From a virus: a stretch of DNA of 20,862 nt. Shown piece after piece: positions 19,521 to 20,862 of this stretch. The notes under the pieces are model-generated. The model had not been told where the DNA came from and searched no databases. It saw only the letters and a program-made list of their open reading frames with translations. Within the stretch, counting starts at the first letter, position 1; each line of letters begins with the position of its first letter. The position numbers and the translations under genes were made by a program. Location of the stretch: the IMG/VR virus record IMGVR_UViG_3300042402_000637, positions 1 to 20,862 of that record; one strand, 5' to 3'.

Positions 19521-19898
19521 ATGGCAAATGAACAGAACTTGAAACCATTCAAAAAAGGTGGGGATGAAAGGATAAATCTGCAAGGTAGACCGCAGAAACT
19601 CATCACACAAATGAAGGAGATTGGGTACACCAAATCCCAAGTGGAAGATACGATGTTGTCTATGTTGTCGCTTGGCCGTAAGGAACTGGAGAAGATAGAT
19701 CGTGGTGATGAGTACACGATAATGGAACGCACGATTGCCGGGGCATTGCTGAAAGGTCACGACAAGAACTCCCTGTTCAACTTGGAGATGTTGTTAACAC
19801 GATCACAAGGCAAACCAAAAGAGACAATTGACCAAACAATTGAAAGTAAAAATTTCACAATAACTTTGAATTTAGATGAAAGCAAACTGGAGAGATGA
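19521..19898 (+). CDS. probable terminase small subunit
   Basis: 125 aa. The N-terminus NLKPFKKGGDERINLQGRPQ (6-25) is a basic GRP motif that opens many phage DNA-packaging and DUF5681-type proteins. The middle (QVEDTMLSMLSLGRKELEKI, MERTIAGALLKGHDKNSLFN) is helical, and LLTRSQGKPKETI (91-103) is the typical end of these small subunits. The role would be recognising phage DNA and handing it to the large terminase. The HNH gene just before supports the packaging context. No large subunit follows within the window. Confidence 0.65.
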   Translation: MANEQNLKPFKKGGDERINLQGRPQKLITQMKEIGYTKSQVEDTMLSMLSLGRKELEKIDRGDEYTIMERTIAGALLKGHDKNSLFNLEMLLTRSQGKPKETIDQTIESKNFTITLNLDESKLER

Positions 19899-20061
19899 GA
19901 ACATCCTACCACCTGAAGACGAACGACTTTGTGTGGTGAGTGATAACCAAGAAATCAAACACCTTGCCCGTTACATTGAGGGTTATTGGATTGATGAATT
20001 CACAGGGAACTTTGTGGAGATGTTGTACTGGATGCCCATTCCCTTACTGCCGTACGAATGA
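19876..20061 (+). CDS. DUF551-like small protein
   Basis: 61 aa (MKANWRDENILPPEDERLCV...). The W-x-x-E-x-x-x-P-P-x-x-E start, a central V/HLARYIEGYWIDEFTG beta segment and the end FVEMLYWMPIPLLPYE, where W-M-P-x-P-x-x-P is the mark, fit DUF551-type proteins common in phages. Function unknown. It overlaps the terminase gene by 23 nt and the next by 4 nt. Confidence 0.6.
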   Translation: MKANWRDENILPPEDERLCVVSDNQEIKHLARYIEGYWIDEFTGNFVEMLYWMPIPLLPYE

Positions 20062-20801
20062 GAGTTATTCAGTCGGGACATCTTGGTGATTTAATCTATT
20101 CACTCACGGCAACCAAGCGAGTTGCAGAGTTGCACGGTGCGGTAGATTTCCACATCGGATTCCGTGAGCAGAATACTGTTTCCGGTCATCCAAGCGGAGG
20201 ATACTGTATGAACTTAAACTCATACGAATATATCAAACCATTGCTTGAGCATCAATCCTACATCCGAAAGGTTGAGATGCACTCACACATTGATATGGGT
20301 TATGACTTTGATAAGTTTAGGCGTCACGGATTAAATCTTGCTGCTGGTGATTTGAGACGGAATCACTTTCTTGTCTATCCTGAATTGATCACCGACCTTC
20401 ACGAACCTTGCATTGAAGCCAGTGAACCGATTCCATACTTTGCCGACAAGATTCTTTTGAACTTCTCTGCCCGTTATCGCAATCACGACATCAACTATTT
20501 CCCACTCAAGGAACACAAGTGCGTTTTCTTTGGCTACGAATCGGAATACATCGCATTCACCGAGAGATGGCAGTTGGATTGTGAACTCTTAAAATGTCAA
20601 GATGCATTGATGTTGGCAACCATTGTCGGCAGTTGCAAGGCGTTCATTGGGAATCAGTCAAGCACCTACGCAATCGCAGAGCAAATGAAGGTAAAACGAT
20701 TGCTTGAGGTGTGCGTTCACTCACCAAATGTTATTCCTGTCAACAATGGCTTTGATTATGTAACGAATCAAGGCTTTAACTTTTTATTACAAAACCTATG
20801 A
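20058..20801 (+). CDS. glycosyltransferase family 9-like protein
   Basis: 247 aa. The N-terminus MRVIQSGHLGDLIYSLTATK has the GDxIxxxP/T-type loop of heptosyltransferase-like GT-B enzymes (Gly10-Asp11). The C-terminal half has KILLNFSARYRNHD (131-144), CVFFGYESEY and CKAFIGNQSSTYAIAEQMKV (193-212), the GNxS-x-x-x-x-I/A-A sugar-nucleotide site. Only about 250 aa, shorter than bacterial heptosyltransferases, so it may be a minimal form. It might modify host surface sugars or phage DNA or protein; the target is not shown. It sits just after probable TerS and overlaps the next gene by 4 nt. Confidence 0.65.
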   Translation: MRVIQSGHLGDLIYSLTATKRVAELHGAVDFHIGFREQNTVSGHPSGGYCMNLNSYEYIKPLLEHQSYIRKVEMHSHIDMGYDFDKFRRHGLNLAAGDLRRNHFLVYPELITDLHEPCIEASEPIPYFADKILLNFSARYRNHDINYFPLKEHKCVFFGYESEYIAFTERWQLDCELLKCQDALMLATIVGSCKAFIGNQSSTYAIAEQMKVKRLLEVCVHSPNVIPVNNGFDYVTNQGFNFLLQNL

Positions 20802-20862
20802 TACCAAAAGAAAAAGCGGAGGAATTAATTGAGACCTATCTTAATATGAATGACGGATTAAT
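20798..20862 (+). CDS. 5' part of a small conserved phage gene
   Basis: ATG 20798, coupled to the preceding stop. The visible 21 residues (MIPKEKAEELIETYLNMNDG then Leu) follow the K-E-K-A-x-E-L pattern of the 18304 gene, a small helical phage protein of unknown role. The window ends before its stop. Confidence 0.5.
   Translation, partial: MIPKEKAEELIETYLNMNDGL

Noticed and set aside
1-20862. tRNA genes, integrase, insertion sequences or attachment sites
   Set aside because: I saw no cloverleaf, recombinase motif, terminal inverted repeats or att-like repeats in the window.

Overview
The window is part of a tailed, double-stranded DNA phage (or prophage) whose host is most likely a member of the Bacteroidota. 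Every gene I support is on the + strand. Genes are packed with 1-60 nt overlaps, mostly ATGA or TAATG junctions. Start codons lack Shine-Dalgarno sequences. The best promoters fit the Bacteroidota pattern (TTTG or TTG, about 20 nt, TAnnTTTG). The gene set contains only phage hallmarks: major capsid protein, portal with a MuF-like tail, HK97 gp10-like protein, tail fibre, lysis genes, ERF/YqaJ recombination pair, DnaB-type helicase and a probable small terminase subunit.

Layout. (A) 1-2141: end of an upstream gene, a scaffold-like protein, the major capsid protein and a small structural protein, closed by a strong intrinsic terminator at 2115-2141. (B) 2175-4957: small structural proteins, a tail fibre and a conspicuously AT-rich cassette, probably host recognition. 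(C) 4957-6754: lysis and membrane genes, including a 59-aa membrane protein, a 39-aa very basic protein, an L,D-transpeptidase-like cell-wall enzyme and a holin-like protein. (D) 6771-10693: portal-MuF fusion, head-tail connector, neck protein, two overlapping membrane-anchored proteins and HK97 gp10-like protein. (E) 10750-13962: early genes, starting with a small helix-turn-helix protein, then the ERF and YqaJ recombination pair, then many small phage proteins. (F) 13945-18068: replication and expression control, with a promoter, a structured RNA, a replication protein, DnaB helicase, HNH nuclease, DnaA domain IV-like protein and a sigma-factor-like protein. (G) 18053-20862: small accessory genes, including a tandem paralogue pair, an HNH nuclease, probable TerS, a GT9-like glycosyltransferase and the start of a further gene. 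Large terminase, protease, tape measure and tail tube are not seen and presumably lie outside the window.

The observation most worth following is at 13945-14073. A consensus promoter is followed by about 94 nt that folds into two hairpins. Their 7-nt apical loops (GTTGCAG and CTGCAAC) are exact complements, so they could form a kissing complex. The second hairpin is a 19-bp stem followed by a T tract, which makes it a terminator, and the ATG of the replication protein follows the T tract immediately. This could be an attenuating leader or a free small RNA controlling the replication genes. I do not recognise it as a described RNA family. A second signal is a shared TTTGCAT element present in three of the four intergenic gaps longer than 50 bp in the early half. 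It could be a promoter or operator read by the phage's own regulators.
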